Notes: a model not told the origin generated them from the sequence alone. 28,959 nt of DNA from an uncultured Oscillospiraceae bacterium (GCA_900762245.1 CAAFFR010000183.1:1-28959), one strand, 5' to 3'. Shown: positions 1 through 7,204, numbered from the stretch's first letter. Numbers and translations are program-made.

Positions 1-237
1 ATTCGTGACTGATGAGGAATGCGGGCGGTAATGTTGCGATTTGTACTGTGTTTCAGGCCTATTCCAGACCTGGTACTGCACGCCACCCCTCATCCGACCT
101 CGCTTGCGCTCGGCCACCTAATAAATTATGGTATGATTGCCACCGGCAATCATTGCTGTTGTATATTCGCTGCGCGGAGCACCACCCCCGGGGAAGGCGT
201 TGGGCGCTCCCGCGCCAGTGCGATCAATTACGATTTT
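1..237. repeat. Composite intergenic repeat, copy I (cut by window edge)
   Basis: Bases 1-119 match 4210-4328 with three visible differences. A hairpin at 133-153 has the 9-bp stem ATGATTGCC closed by the loop ACC. The right end, around 202-237, carries GGCGCTCCCGCGCC followed by a short tail ending in TTACGATTTT. The same end occurs in two more copies at 1574-1823 and 4075-4384. The open frames that cross it (for example 19-705 on the plus strand) have no credible start site and mirror the repeat, so I call no gene here. Confidence 0.8.
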
Positions 238-245
238 CCCTGTCT

Positions 246-283
246 GAAAAAAACAGCGCCCCCGGATTTTCTCCGGGGGCGCT
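246..283 (-). terminator. Rho-independent terminator of the CooT-like gene
   Basis: On the minus strand a 12-bp stem (AGCGCCCCCGGA with its complement, loop 267-271) is followed directly by seven T. It lies just after the stop codon of the CooT-like gene. Confidence 0.9.
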
Positions 284-291
284 TAGCGTTC

Positions 292-486
292 TTACACCAC
301 GGCTTCCTTGACGACGGCTACACCGTCTACCAGGTTTGCCATTTCCAGGGTGCCTTCGATGGCCACCTGACGCTCCATCAGGTCGGTGAGGATCACCATG
401 CCATCCTTGCACTCGATGCGCATAACGTTGCGCATCACCATGTTTTCGGGGATCAGCTCGTTCTTGTAAATGGTAGAAAGACACAT
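292..486 (-). CDS. CooT-family nickel-binding protein
   Basis: A 64-residue protein beginning MCLSTIYK, the hallmark start of the CooT family, in which Cys2 helps bind Ni(II) in a homodimer. The length matches the family (about 60-66 residues). The rest is a small beta-rich domain (VMRIECKDGMVILTD) with no membrane segment. CooT proteins are linked to nickel delivery to carbon monoxide dehydrogenase or related enzymes. No such enzyme is in this window, so the client is unknown. The start at 486 has an AAGGAGC site nine bases upstream, and a strong terminator follows the stop. The gene lies downstream of, and in the same direction as, the His-rich gene at 635-1021, separated by a repeat. It may be in that operon (inference). 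Confidence 0.85.
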   Translation of the reverse strand: MCLSTIYKNELIPENMVMRNVMRIECKDGMVILTDLMERQVAIEGTLEMANLVDGVAVVKEAVV

Positions 487-515
487 ATGCGAAATGCTCC
501 TTTATCAGTAGTTTC

Positions 516-632
516 TTGCCTCCCTCCTAGAGGGAGGTGCCCCGTAGGGGCGGAGGGAGTGTCTTATCACAGAAAGCACACTCCCCCAGTCACGGCTTAC
601 GCCGTGCCAGCCCCCTCAGAGAGGGGGCCGAG
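516..632. repeat. Modular hairpin repeat between two metal-protein genes
   Basis: Abutting perfect hairpins: CCTCCCTC with loop CTA (519-537), GCCCC with loop GTA (539-551), then GGAGGGAGTGT, an ACACTCCCCC arm, CACGGC/GCCGTG and CCCCCTC/GAGGGGG. Its outer modules match those in the element at 1611-1800, but the hairpin held between them differs (GCCCC-GTA-GGGGC here, CAAAAATC-TTT-GATTTTTG there). That makes the repeat look modular. Confidence 0.8.
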
Positions 633-634
633 GA

Positions 635-1021
635 TTATTTCAGGCTTGCCAGCACCATGCTCAGGCGCAGGTTGCCCTTTTCAAAGTCGGACACGGCTGC
701 CATGACCTGCTCGTAGGCCATGCGGTTGCCGGCCTTATCCAGCTGGGAAGCCAGGTCTGCCAGCTCCTTGGCGTGGGCGGCGTTGTGGTTGGCCATGTAC
801 TGCATCAGAGCCATCAGCTCTTCCATGGGGGTGTGCTCGCACTGGGAAGCGCAGCCCTGGCAGCTGCCGCTGCACTCGTGGGAGTGGGTGTGGTCGTGGT
901 CATGGCTGTGGGAATGGCTGTGCTCGTGGGTATGGGCTACACCGTCGTGGGTGTGCTCATGGGTATGGGAATGGTCATGGTCATGGGAGTGACCGGGCAG
1001 ATGATCGTGATGAACATGCAT
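635..1021 (-). CDS. His/Cys-rich metal-binding protein
   Basis: A 128-residue protein. Residues 1-49 are dominated by alternating His with Asp, Ser, Thr and Glu (HSHDHDHSHTHEH). Four cysteines follow at 50, 54, 57 and 61 (C-x3-C-x2-C-x3-C). The C-terminal half is helical (MEELMALMQYMANHNAAHAK). The composition suggests a cytosolic nickel, cobalt or zinc store or chaperone. I recognise no named family. The start at 1021 is chosen for an AAGGAGG site (1030-1036); the frame runs further upstream but into the promoter. A near-perfect promoter lies at 1052-1080, divergent from the CsoR-like repressor, whose N-terminus is also His-rich. Control by that repressor is plausible but inferred. Confidence 0.75.
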   Translation of the reverse strand: MHVHHDHLPGHSHDHDHSHTHEHTHDGVAHTHEHSHSHSHDHDHTHSHECSGSCQGCASQCEHTPMEELMALMQYMANHNAAHAKELADLASQLDKAGNRMAYEQVMAAVSDFEKGNLRLSMVLASLK

Positions 1022-1051
1022 AGCAGTATCCTCCTTGTAAATTTTTTCTCT

Positions 1052-1080
1052 ATTATATCGATAAAAAGATACCTTGTCAA
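1052..1080 (-). promoter_or_regulatory. Consensus sigma-A promoter of the His-rich gene
   Basis: On the minus strand, TTGACA (1075-1080), a 17-bp spacer and TATAAT (1052-1057), both perfect hexamers. The start codon lies about 30 bases downstream. A promoter this strong suggests control by a repressor. Confidence 0.85.
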
Positions 1081-1115
1081 AACATTTATTTTGCAATCAT
1101 ATCCCCCGGCGGGGC

Positions 1116-1144
1116 TTGCGGAAATGGGCAGAAATGTGTATAAT
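1116..1144 (+). promoter_or_regulatory. Promoter of the CsoR-like repressor gene
   Basis: TTGCGG (1116-1121), 17-bp spacer, TATAAT (1139-1144). It points away from the promoter at 1052-1080, and about 35 bp separate the two -35 boxes. A repressor bound there could control both. Confidence 0.75.
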
Positions 1145-1179
1145 GTAAAAAACTTTGCAGGAAAGGCGGGAGAGTGCCC

Positions 1180-1527
1180 ATGTCTGAGGAACATTTCCAT
1201 TATCATATCCATGACCACGATCATGAGCACGCCCATGCCCACGGGCTTGCCCACAGCCACGGCCATGTCCACGAAAATCAGAAGGCTGTCATCAACCGCC
1301 TGTCCCGTGCCATCGGCCACTTAGAAAAGGTGAAGCGGATGGTGGAGGAGGGCAGCGACTGCTCCGAGGTGCTGATCCAGCTGGCAGCGGTGCGCTCCGC
1401 TCTGGACAATACCGGCAAGGTGATCCTGAAGGACCATATGCGCCACTGCATGGTGGATGCCGTGGCCGCAGGCGATACCGATGCCATCGACGACCTGTGC
1501 CAGGCCATTGATAAGTTTATGAAATAA
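1180..1527 (+). CDS. CsoR/RcnR/FrmR-family metal-sensing repressor with His-rich N-tail
   Basis: A 115-residue all-helical DUF156-type repressor. Such proteins are tetramers that release DNA on binding metal. Residues 35-115 are the family core (VINRLSRAIGHLEKVKRMVEEG). Cys61, His86 and Cys90 have the spacing of the CsoR Cu(I) ligand set (Cys, +25 His, +29 Cys). Residues 6-32 are a His-rich extension (HFHYHIHDHDHEHAHAH), unusual for the family and like that of the divergent neighbour. ATG 1180 is preferred over GTG 1174 because AGGCGGG lies at better spacing. The ligand set says copper, whereas the His tail and CooT neighbour suggest nickel or cobalt; the effector is unresolved. Confidence 0.85.
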   Translation: MSEEHFHYHIHDHDHEHAHAHGLAHSHGHVHENQKAVINRLSRAIGHLEKVKRMVEEGSDCSEVLIQLAAVRSALDNTGKVILKDHMRHCMVDAVAAGDTDAIDDLCQAIDKFMK

Positions 1528-1530
1528 AGA

Positions 1531-1559
1531 AAGCGGATGCCGGCGGCATCCGCTTTTTT
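1531..1559 (+). terminator. Terminator of the CsoR-like gene
   Basis: An 11-bp perfect stem (AAGCGGATGCC, loop GGC) followed by a T run, starting three bases after the stop codon. Confidence 0.9.
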
Positions 1560-1573
1560 GCTTCCGGTGGATC

Positions 1574-1823
1574 ACTGGGCATTTGCTGTGCAGTGGCGCG
1601 GGAGCGCCCCTTGCCTCCCTCTTTGAGGGAGGTGGCAAAAATCTTTGATTTTTGACGGAGGGAGTGTCCTATCACTGAGAAAACACTCCCCCAGTCAAGC
1701 CTGTCGGCGTGCCAATAAATAATGGTATGATTGCCACCGGCAATCATTGCGATTGTATATTCGCTGCGCGGAGCACCACCCCTCAGTGAGGGGGCCGAGG
1801 GACCGCGCGATCAATTACGATTT
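1574..1823. repeat. Composite intergenic repeat, copy II
   Basis: The left end (ACTGGGCATTT, then GTGCAGTGGCGCGGGAGCGCC) is nearly identical to that of copy III at 4075. The right end (GATCAATTACGATTT) matches copy I. Internal perfect hairpins: CCTCCCTC loop TTT (1614-1632), CAAAAATC loop TTT (1636-1654), ATGATTGCC loop ACC (1727-1747). It fills the gap between the CsoR terminator and the 3' end of the CDF gene; there is no gene inside. Confidence 0.8.
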
Positions 1824-1826
1824 ATC

Positions 1827-2999
1827 CTAGGAAAAATCTGCCAGATCAAAGGTGATCTTCACATGGTACTGCCGCTGGCCGTCATCGTTGAGGGCTTCCT
1901 CCACATACTGCCGCAGGGCATCCTTTTTCCCCAGCAGGTCATTGGGCAGGGGTACATCGAAAACCAGATTCATATGGCGGCGGCCCTGGACCATGCGGAA
2001 ATCATGGAGGGTCAGCCGCTGGTCCTGCTGCCGCAGCAGCCGCAGGACTTCTTCCCGGAGCCGGGCCAGTTCCGGGTCATCGGTGATGATGGGGTCGTAG
2101 TGGATCACCAGATGGATGTTGTGTTCCCGGAGGCACTGGCGCTCCATATCGTCAATGAGCTCATGGCAGTCCAGCGGGTCTTCCCGGTAGTCCATTTCCA
2201 CATGGAGGCTGGCAAAGCGCTGGCCCGGACCGTAGTCATGAACCATGAGGTCATGGTAGCCCAGGACCTTGGGGTGCTTGCGGATATAGCTGACGATCTT
2301 CTCCCGCAGCTCCGGGTCTGCGTTTTCTCCCAGCAGGGGGGAGATGGTGTCCTTTGCCAGCTGATAGCCGCTGTAAAGGATGAAGGCGGCAACACCCAGA
2401 CCCACGAACCCATCCACCCGGATATCCAGCAGCCGCTCTGCCAGGGAAGCCCCCAGCACTGCGGCGGTGGCGATGCAGTCATTGCGGCTGTCGGCGGCGG
2501 CAGCCAGCAAAGCGGTAGAATCGATGCGGTTTCCGAGACTGCGGTTAAACAGGGCCATCCACAGCTTCACGGCAATGGAGACAAGAAGCAGGGCAGCCAC
2601 CAGGGGAGTCAGCGCCACGGCGGCGGGGTGGAAGATCTTCTCCAAAGAGCTTTTCACCAGCTCGAAGCCGATGAACAAAATCAGCACCGCAACACCCAGA
2701 CCGCTCAAATATTCCGCCCGGGCGTGACCGTAGGGGTGGTGCTGGTCGGCGGGCTTATCCGCCATGCGAAAACCCACCAATGTCAGAATGGAGCCGGAAG
2801 CATCCGACAGGTTGTTCAGGGCATCGGCGGTGATGGAAACGGAGCCGGACAGGGTGCCCGCCAGGAGCTTGATGAGAACCAGAAGCAGATTGCACCCGAT
2901 GCCTACCCCGCCGGACAGCCGTCCGATGGCAGAACGGACTGCCGCCTCACCGGTATTTTCGTAGTCCCGGACAAAGAGCCGCAGAAGCAGATTTGTCAT
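1827..2999 (-). CDS. Cation diffusion facilitator (CDF) metal exporter
   Basis: A 390-residue CDF transporter (proton-coupled efflux of divalent cations from the cytosol). About six membrane segments are followed by a C-terminal cytoplasmic ferredoxin-like domain and an extra C-terminal stretch. TM2 holds NNLSD and TM5 holds DSRND, so the transport site reads N-x3-D plus D-x3-D. The family motif HHPYGHARAE lies between TM2 and TM3. The ND/DD set resembles Mn-exporting MntE-type members rather than the HD/HD set of zinc exporters. The start at 2999 is set by GGAGGAA seven bases upstream, and upstream in-frame ATGs have no ribosome site. The gene has its own promoter and a leader of about 160 bases. 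Manganese is the best guess for the metal. Confidence 0.88.
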   Translation of the reverse strand: MTNLLLRLFVRDYENTGEAAVRSAIGRLSGGVGIGCNLLLVLIKLLAGTLSGSVSITADALNNLSDASGSILTLVGFRMADKPADQHHPYGHARAEYLSGLGVAVLILFIGFELVKSSLEKIFHPAAVALTPLVAALLLVSIAVKLWMALFNRSLGNRIDSTALLAAAADSRNDCIATAAVLGASLAERLLDIRVDGFVGLGVAAFILYSGYQLAKDTISPLLGENADPELREKIVSYIRKHPKVLGYHDLMVHDYGPGQRFASLHVEMDYREDPLDCHELIDDMERQCLREHNIHLVIHYDPIITDDPELARLREEVLRLLRQQDQRLTLHDFRMVQGRRHMNLVFDVPLPNDLLGKKDALRQYVEEALNDDGQRQYHVKITFDLADFS

Positions 3000-3160
3000 A
3001 AAATTCCTCCAAAAAGCTGTCAAAAACAGAATATTTTTCAACTCTACTCCCGGTAGAGTCCCAAATTCTACCCCAAAGGGCAGGGATTCTCCCAGGAAAA
3101 GCGTGACTTCGCAGGGATTCAAAGGTATGATAACATCGTTTGAAACGTGCTGAGGTATAG
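3000..3160 (-). promoter_or_regulatory. Long structured 5' leader of the CDF gene
   Basis: The putative -10 (TATAAT, 3164-3169, with an extended-type TGG before it) lies about 165 bases before the start codon. The leader contains two hairpins that cannot coexist: 3041-3047 with 3053-3059 (ACTCTAC/GTAGAGT), and 3052-3057 with 3067-3072 (GGTAGA/TCTACC). This suggests leader-based control, possibly by metal. I cannot match it to the yybP-ykoY or NiCo riboswitch consensus. Confidence 0.35.
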
Positions 3161-3171
3161 GGAATTATACC
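3154..3171. promoter_or_regulatory. Inverted repeat over the CDF -10 box
   Basis: GGTATA, six bases, TATACC, lying across the TATAAT of the CDF promoter in the CDF-degV divergent gap. It has the right size and place for an operator, but the repressor is unknown. Confidence 0.35.
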
Positions 3172-3214
3172 ACAGCCAACCACAGTTAGTCCAGAATAAC
3201 GGAGTGTATTACTT

Positions 3215-4069
3215 ATGAGCTATCAGATCATTACCGATTCCTGCTGCGATTTTACGGACCAGCAGTACAGAGACAATAACGTTTCCTGCGCCAGCCTCAC
3301 TGTGCGCTACAAGGAGCAGGACCACACCAATTTCACCGACCCTGCCGCCGTCAAGGCCTTCTATGACGAACTGCGCAGCGGCATCATGGCCACCACCGCC
3401 GCCGCCAATCCCGACGACTGGGCCCAGCTGATGCGGCCGGTGCTGGAGCGGGGCGAGGATGTGCTGGTGCTGGCCTTCTCCTCGGGCCTGTCCACCACCT
3501 ATCAGTCCGCCGTCATCGCTGCCAAGGAGCTGCGGGAGGAATATCCCCAGCGGACCATCCATGTCATCGACACCCTCTGCGCCGCTCTGGGTCAGGGCCT
3601 GCTGGTCCACTATGCCTGCCGCAAGCGTGAGGAAGGCATGGGCATCGACGAGCTGGCTGCCTGGGTGGAGGAGAACAAGCTGCACATCTGCCACTGGGTC
3701 ACCGTGGATGACCTGAGCCACCTGAAGCGGGGCGGCCGGGTCAGTGCCACCACCGCCATTGTTGGCACCATGCTGAACATCAAGCCCATCATCCATGTGG
3801 ACAACGACGGCCACCTCATCAACTCCGCCAAAGTCCGGGGCCGCAAGGCTGCCATGGAATATCTGGTGAAGAAGTTCGACGAGACTGCCACCGATAAGGA
3901 GACCGTCTTCATCGGCCAGGGCGACTGCCCCGAGGATGCCGCCGCCCTGGAAGCCATGCTGAAGGAACACGGCGCAAAGAATGTCACCACCGGCTATGTA
4001 GGCCCCGTCATCGGCGCCCACACCGGTCCCGGCGTGCTGGTAGTCTTCTTCCTGGGAAGCCACCGGTAA
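3215..4069 (+). CDS. DegV family (EDD-fold) fatty-acid-binding protein
   Basis: A 284-residue protein, the full DegV length. It opens with the family start MSYQIITDSCCDF and has the fatty-acid pocket motif SSGLSTTYQSA (about 88-98), then HLKRGGRVS and NIKPIIHV. DegV/FakB proteins bind a fatty acid and present it to the FakA kinase; no kinase gene is in this window. Cytosolic, no membrane segment. GGAG lies about 10 bases before ATG 3215. It is divergent from the CDF gene. A composite repeat follows the stop, and the nearest downstream terminator lies 320 bases on, beyond that repeat. Confidence 0.92.
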   Translation: MSYQIITDSCCDFTDQQYRDNNVSCASLTVRYKEQDHTNFTDPAAVKAFYDELRSGIMATTAAANPDDWAQLMRPVLERGEDVLVLAFSSGLSTTYQSAVIAAKELREEYPQRTIHVIDTLCAALGQGLLVHYACRKREEGMGIDELAAWVEENKLHICHWVTVDDLSHLKRGGRVSATTAIVGTMLNIKPIIHVDNDGHLINSAKVRGRKAAMEYLVKKFDETATDKETVFIGQGDCPEDAAALEAMLKEHGAKNVTTGYVGPVIGAHTGPGVLVVFFLGSHR

Positions 4070-4074
4070 GCATA

Positions 4075-4384
4075 ACTGGGCATTTTCTGTGCAATGGCGC
4101 GGGAGCGCCAAGGCTTCCCCCGGGGGTGGTGCTCCGCGCAGCGAATCCACAATAGCGATGATTGCCAGTGGCAATCATACCATAATCTATTAGCTGTCAC
4201 GAATCTTTGATTCGTGACTGATGAGGAATGCGGGCAGAAATGTTGCGATTTGTACTGTGTTTCAGACCTATTCCAGACCTGGTACTGCACGCCACCCCTC
4301 ATCCGACCTCGCTTGCGCTCGGCCACCTTCCCCCGGGGGAAGGCTTTGGGCGCTGCCGCGCCATAGCACCATAAATTACGATTT
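4075..4384. repeat. Composite intergenic repeat, copy III (longest)
   Basis: Terminal inverted arms: GGCGCGGGAGCGCC then CTTCCCCCGGGGG at the left, and CCCCCGGGGGAAGG then GGCGCTGCCGCGCC at the right. Internal perfect hairpins are ATGATTGCC loop AGT (4158-4178) and GTCACGAATC loop TTT (4196-4218). Bases 4210-4328 repeat 1-119. It looks like a small non-coding mobile or palindromic element inserted between degV and its terminator. Confidence 0.8.
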
Positions 4385-4390
4385 GATTTA

Positions 4391-4415
4391 AGGACACCCT
4401 GGGGGTGTCCTTTTT
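4391..4415 (+). terminator. Terminator upstream of the ABC operon
   Basis: A 9-bp stem AGGACACCC/GGGTGTCCT with loop TGG (4400-4402), then a T run. It probably ends degV transcription from beyond the inserted repeat. Confidence 0.85.
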
Positions 4416-4462
4416 CTTTGTGAAAATCCCTCAAAAAACCTGCAAAAATTCGTCGATTGTAT

Positions 4463-4491
4463 TTGAAATCTGTACATACTTCGTGTATAAT
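4463..4491 (+). promoter_or_regulatory. Promoter of the nucleoside-type ABC operon
   Basis: TTGAAA (4463-4468), 17-bp spacer, TATAAT (4486-4491). The TTG start codon lies about 30 bases after the expected transcript start, so there is no room for a riboswitch. Confidence 0.8.
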
Positions 4492-4526
4492 AGTAGGGCA
4501 GTTACGAAAAGAAGGAGGTAATTGGA

Positions 4527-6065
4527 TTGAATAACGTACCTTATGCAATCGAAATGGTGAACATAACCAAAAAGTTCCCCGGAATCATTGCAAATGATAA
4601 TGTTACGCTGCAGCTGAAAAGCGGCGAAATCCATGCACTGCTGGGCGAAAACGGCGCCGGCAAGTCTACCCTGATGAGCGTTCTGTTCGGCCTGTACCAG
4701 GCAGAAGAGGGCGTAATTAAGAAAAACGGCCAGATCGTACAGATCAACAATCCCAACGATGCCAACGCACTGGGCATCGGCATGGTGCACCAGCACTTCA
4801 AGCTGGTGGAATGCTTCTCCGTCCTGGACAACATCATTCTGGGCGTGGAGGACACCAAGAACGGGATTCTCCAGAGAGACAAGGCAAGAGAAAAGGTCAT
4901 GGCCCTGTCCCAGCGCTACGGTCTTCAGGTGGACCCCGATGCCATCATCGAAGATATCTCCGTGGGTATGCAGCAGCGTACCGAGATCCTGAAGATGCTG
5001 TACCGTGACAATGAGATCCTGATCTTCGACGAGCCCACCGCCGTTCTGACCCCCCAGGAGATCGAGGAACTGCTGCAGATCATGAAGAATCTGGCAGCGG
5101 AAGGCAAGTCCATCCTCTTCATCACCCACAAGCTCAACGAAATTATGTCCGTTGCCGACCGCTGCTCTGTCCTGCGCAAGGGCAAGTACATCGGAACTGT
5201 GGACGTAAAGGACTGCACCAAGGACGACCTGTCCCGGATGATGGTTGGCCGTGACGTGGAATTTGCCGTTCAGAAGGCTCCCGCCAACCCCACCGATGTG
5301 GTGCTGGATATTAAAAATCTGTCTGTTGCCTCCAAGGTCAGCAAGAAAATGGCCGTCAATGATGTCACCTTCCAGGTCCGTGCCGGTGAGATCGTCTGTA
5401 TCGCCGGTATCGACGGCAACGGCCAGAGTGAGCTGGTCTTCGGCATCTCCGGTCTGGAGCCTGCGGTGGGAGGCACCGTTTCCCTTTGCGGCAACGACAT
5501 CACCACCGCCCCCATCCGCAAGAGAAGCCTGCTGGGTATGTCCCACATCCCCGAGGACCGTCACAAGCACGGTCTGGTGCTGGATTACACCCTGGAAGAC
5601 AACATTGTCCTGCAGCGCTACTTCCAGCCGGAATTTACCAACAAGTTCGGCTTCCTGCGCCGCAAGAATATCCGCACCTACGCTGAGCGCCTCATTGAGC
5701 AGTATGACGTCCGCTCCGGTCAGGGCCCCATCACCATTTCCCGGGCCATGTCCGGCGGTAACCAGCAGAAGGCCATCATCGCCCGCGAGATCGATAAGGA
5801 CCCCCAGCTGCTGATCGCGGTTCAGCCCACCCGTGGTCTGGACGTAGGTGCCATCGAGTATATCCACAAGCAGATCGTTGCCCAGCGGGATGCCGGCAAG
5901 GCCGTGCTGCTGGTCTCTCTGGAACTGGATGAGGTCATGACTGTCTCCGACCGCATTCTCGTCATGTACGAGGGCGAGATCGTAGGCGAGCTGGACCCCA
6001 AGACCACCACCGTGGAAGAACTGGGTCTGTATATGGCAGGCGCCAAGAAGGAGGGTAAGCAGTGA
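4527..6065 (+). CDS. Nucleoside/simple-sugar-type ABC transporter ATPase (two ABC domains)
   Basis: A 512-residue tandem ATPase of the NupO/YufO/RbsA type that powers uptake with two permeases. Domain 1 has Walker A GENGAGKST (41-48), signature ISVGMQQRTEIL and Walker B ILIFDEP. Domain 2 has a degenerate Walker A (GIDGNGQSEL), signature MSGGNQQKAIIAREI and LLIAVQPTRGLD; an asymmetric pair is usual for this group. The start is TTG 4527: AAGGAGGT lies seven bases upstream, and no ATG is better placed. The stop overlaps the GTG of the first permease by four bases. Gene order ATPase-permease-permease matches nupOPQ-like loci. The usual BMP-type binding lipoprotein is not adjacent. Confidence 0.9.
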   Translation: MNNVPYAIEMVNITKKFPGIIANDNVTLQLKSGEIHALLGENGAGKSTLMSVLFGLYQAEEGVIKKNGQIVQINNPNDANALGIGMVHQHFKLVECFSVLDNIILGVEDTKNGILQRDKAREKVMALSQRYGLQVDPDAIIEDISVGMQQRTEILKMLYRDNEILIFDEPTAVLTPQEIEELLQIMKNLAAEGKSILFITHKLNEIMSVADRCSVLRKGKYIGTVDVKDCTKDDLSRMMVGRDVEFAVQKAPANPTDVVLDIKNLSVASKVSKKMAVNDVTFQVRAGEIVCIAGIDGNGQSELVFGISGLEPAVGGTVSLCGNDITTAPIRKRSLLGMSHIPEDRHKHGLVLDYTLEDNIVLQRYFQPEFTNKFGFLRRKNIRTYAERLIEQYDVRSGQGPITISRAMSGGNQQKAIIAREIDKDPQLLIAVQPTRGLDVGAIEYIHKQIVAQRDAGKAVLLVSLELDEVMTVSDRILVMYEGEIVGELDPKTTTVEELGLYMAGAKKEGKQ

Positions 6066-7204
6066 AAAACAATAAGAATTCCCTGATCCGCTCCGACGGA
6101 TTCCAGACTTTGCTTGCCTCCCTGATCTGTATTCTGGGCGGTATCCTGGTGGGCTATGCAGCGCTGCTGATCATTGAGCCCAGCGGTGCTTCCGAGGCGA
6201 TCCTCGCCGTTCTGAAGAGCTTCTTCCGGTACCCCGGCAAGCTGATGCTGAAGTATTTCGGTCAGACCCTGGTCCGTACCGTTCCCCTGCTGATGTGTGC
6301 TCTGAGCGTGTTGTTTGCCTATAAGGTCGGCATGTTCAACATCGGCGTTGCCGGCCAGTATGTTGCCGGTGCCTGCGGCTGTCTGTACGCAGCCCTTGCC
6401 TGGCATCTGCCCTGGTATGTCTGCCTGGTGATCGGCATGGCTTCCGCTGCCCTGCTGGGCGTCATCTCCGGCTGGCTGAAGACTGCCTGCAATGTGAACA
6501 TCGTCATCTCCGGCATCATGCTCAACTGGATCACCCTGTATATGACCAACCTGATCCTGGGCACCGTCAAGAGCCCCAACAGCCCCTATACCATGGCCCT
6601 GCAGGGTGTCAACCCCGGCGCACTGCTGCCCAAGATGGGCCTGGACAAGTTCTTCAACAATGAAAAGTCCGTCACCATCGCCATCCCCGTGGCTGTCATC
6701 ATGGCCATCGTGGTCTGGGTGGTGCTGAACAAGACCAGGTTCGGCTATGAGCTGAAGGCTACCGGCAACAACTACAATGCTGCCAAGTACGCCGGCATGA
6801 AGGAAAACCGGAACATCATTCTGACCATGCTGATCTCCGGCGCACTGGCTGGCATGGGCGCAGGCCTGCTGTATCTGACCGGCATTGAGGACTGGGAGAC
6901 CACCATCTCCTCCGTTCCCGCCATGGGCTTCAACGGCATCGCCGTTGCCTTCCTGGGCGGCCTGGACCCCATCGGTTCCATCCTGTCCGCTTTCTTCATC
7001 CAGTATATCACCCTGGGCGGCGGCAATGTGGACCTGCAGGTCTACTGCTCCCAGATCTCCAGCCTGATCTCTTCTCTGATCATCTATCTGTGCGCATTTG
7101 TCATTTTCTTCAAGGCCTTCATGCAGAAGCGGATCACCAAGGGTGAGGAAAAGAAAGCTGCTGCAGCCAAGGCTGCGGAAAACAAGGAAGGAGGCGAAGG
7201 TTAA
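6062..7204 (+). CDS. Nucleoside-type ABC transporter permease 1 (NupP-like)
   Basis: A 380-residue integral membrane protein of the BPD_transp_2 family with about nine or ten hydrophobic segments. Motifs include FNIGVAGQYVAGA and NIVISGIMLNWI, typical of BMP-dependent permeases. The start is GTG 6062, inside the ATPase stop (GTGA overlap), which implies translational coupling. The C-terminus is charged and cytosolic (KGEEKKAAAAKAAENKEGGEG region). It holds the only GAATTC I could find in the window, at 6076-6081. Confidence 0.9.
   Translation: MKNNKNSLIRSDGFQTLLASLICILGGILVGYAALLIIEPSGASEAILAVLKSFFRYPGKLMLKYFGQTLVRTVPLLMCALSVLFAYKVGMFNIGVAGQYVAGACGCLYAALAWHLPWYVCLVIGMASAALLGVISGWLKTACNVNIVISGIMLNWITLYMTNLILGTVKSPNSPYTMALQGVNPGALLPKMGLDKFFNNEKSVTIAIPVAVIMAIVVWVVLNKTRFGYELKATGNNYNAAKYAGMKENRNIILTMLISGALAGMGAGLLYLTGIEDWETTISSVPAMGFNGIAVAFLGGLDPIGSILSAFFIQYITLGGGNVDLQVYCSQISSLISSLIIYLCAFVIFFKAFMQKRITKGEEKKAAAAKAAENKEGGEG

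Noticed and set aside
19..705. 228-codon plus-strand frame at the window start
   Set aside because: It runs through two repeats and the antisense of the CooT gene, with no ribosome site.
1731..3056. 441-codon plus-strand frame opposite the CDF gene
   Set aside because: It mirrors the real minus-strand CDF frame, starts in a repeat, and its translation has no domain sense.
3000..3160. Mn (yybP-ykoY) or NiCo (czcD) riboswitch before the CDF gene
   Set aside because: I could not place the conserved core bases of either class; kept only as a generic structured leader.
4431..5867. 478-codon minus-strand frame opposite the ABC ATPase
   Set aside because: Shadow of a highly conserved gene with clear Walker motifs; no ribosome site or family likeness.
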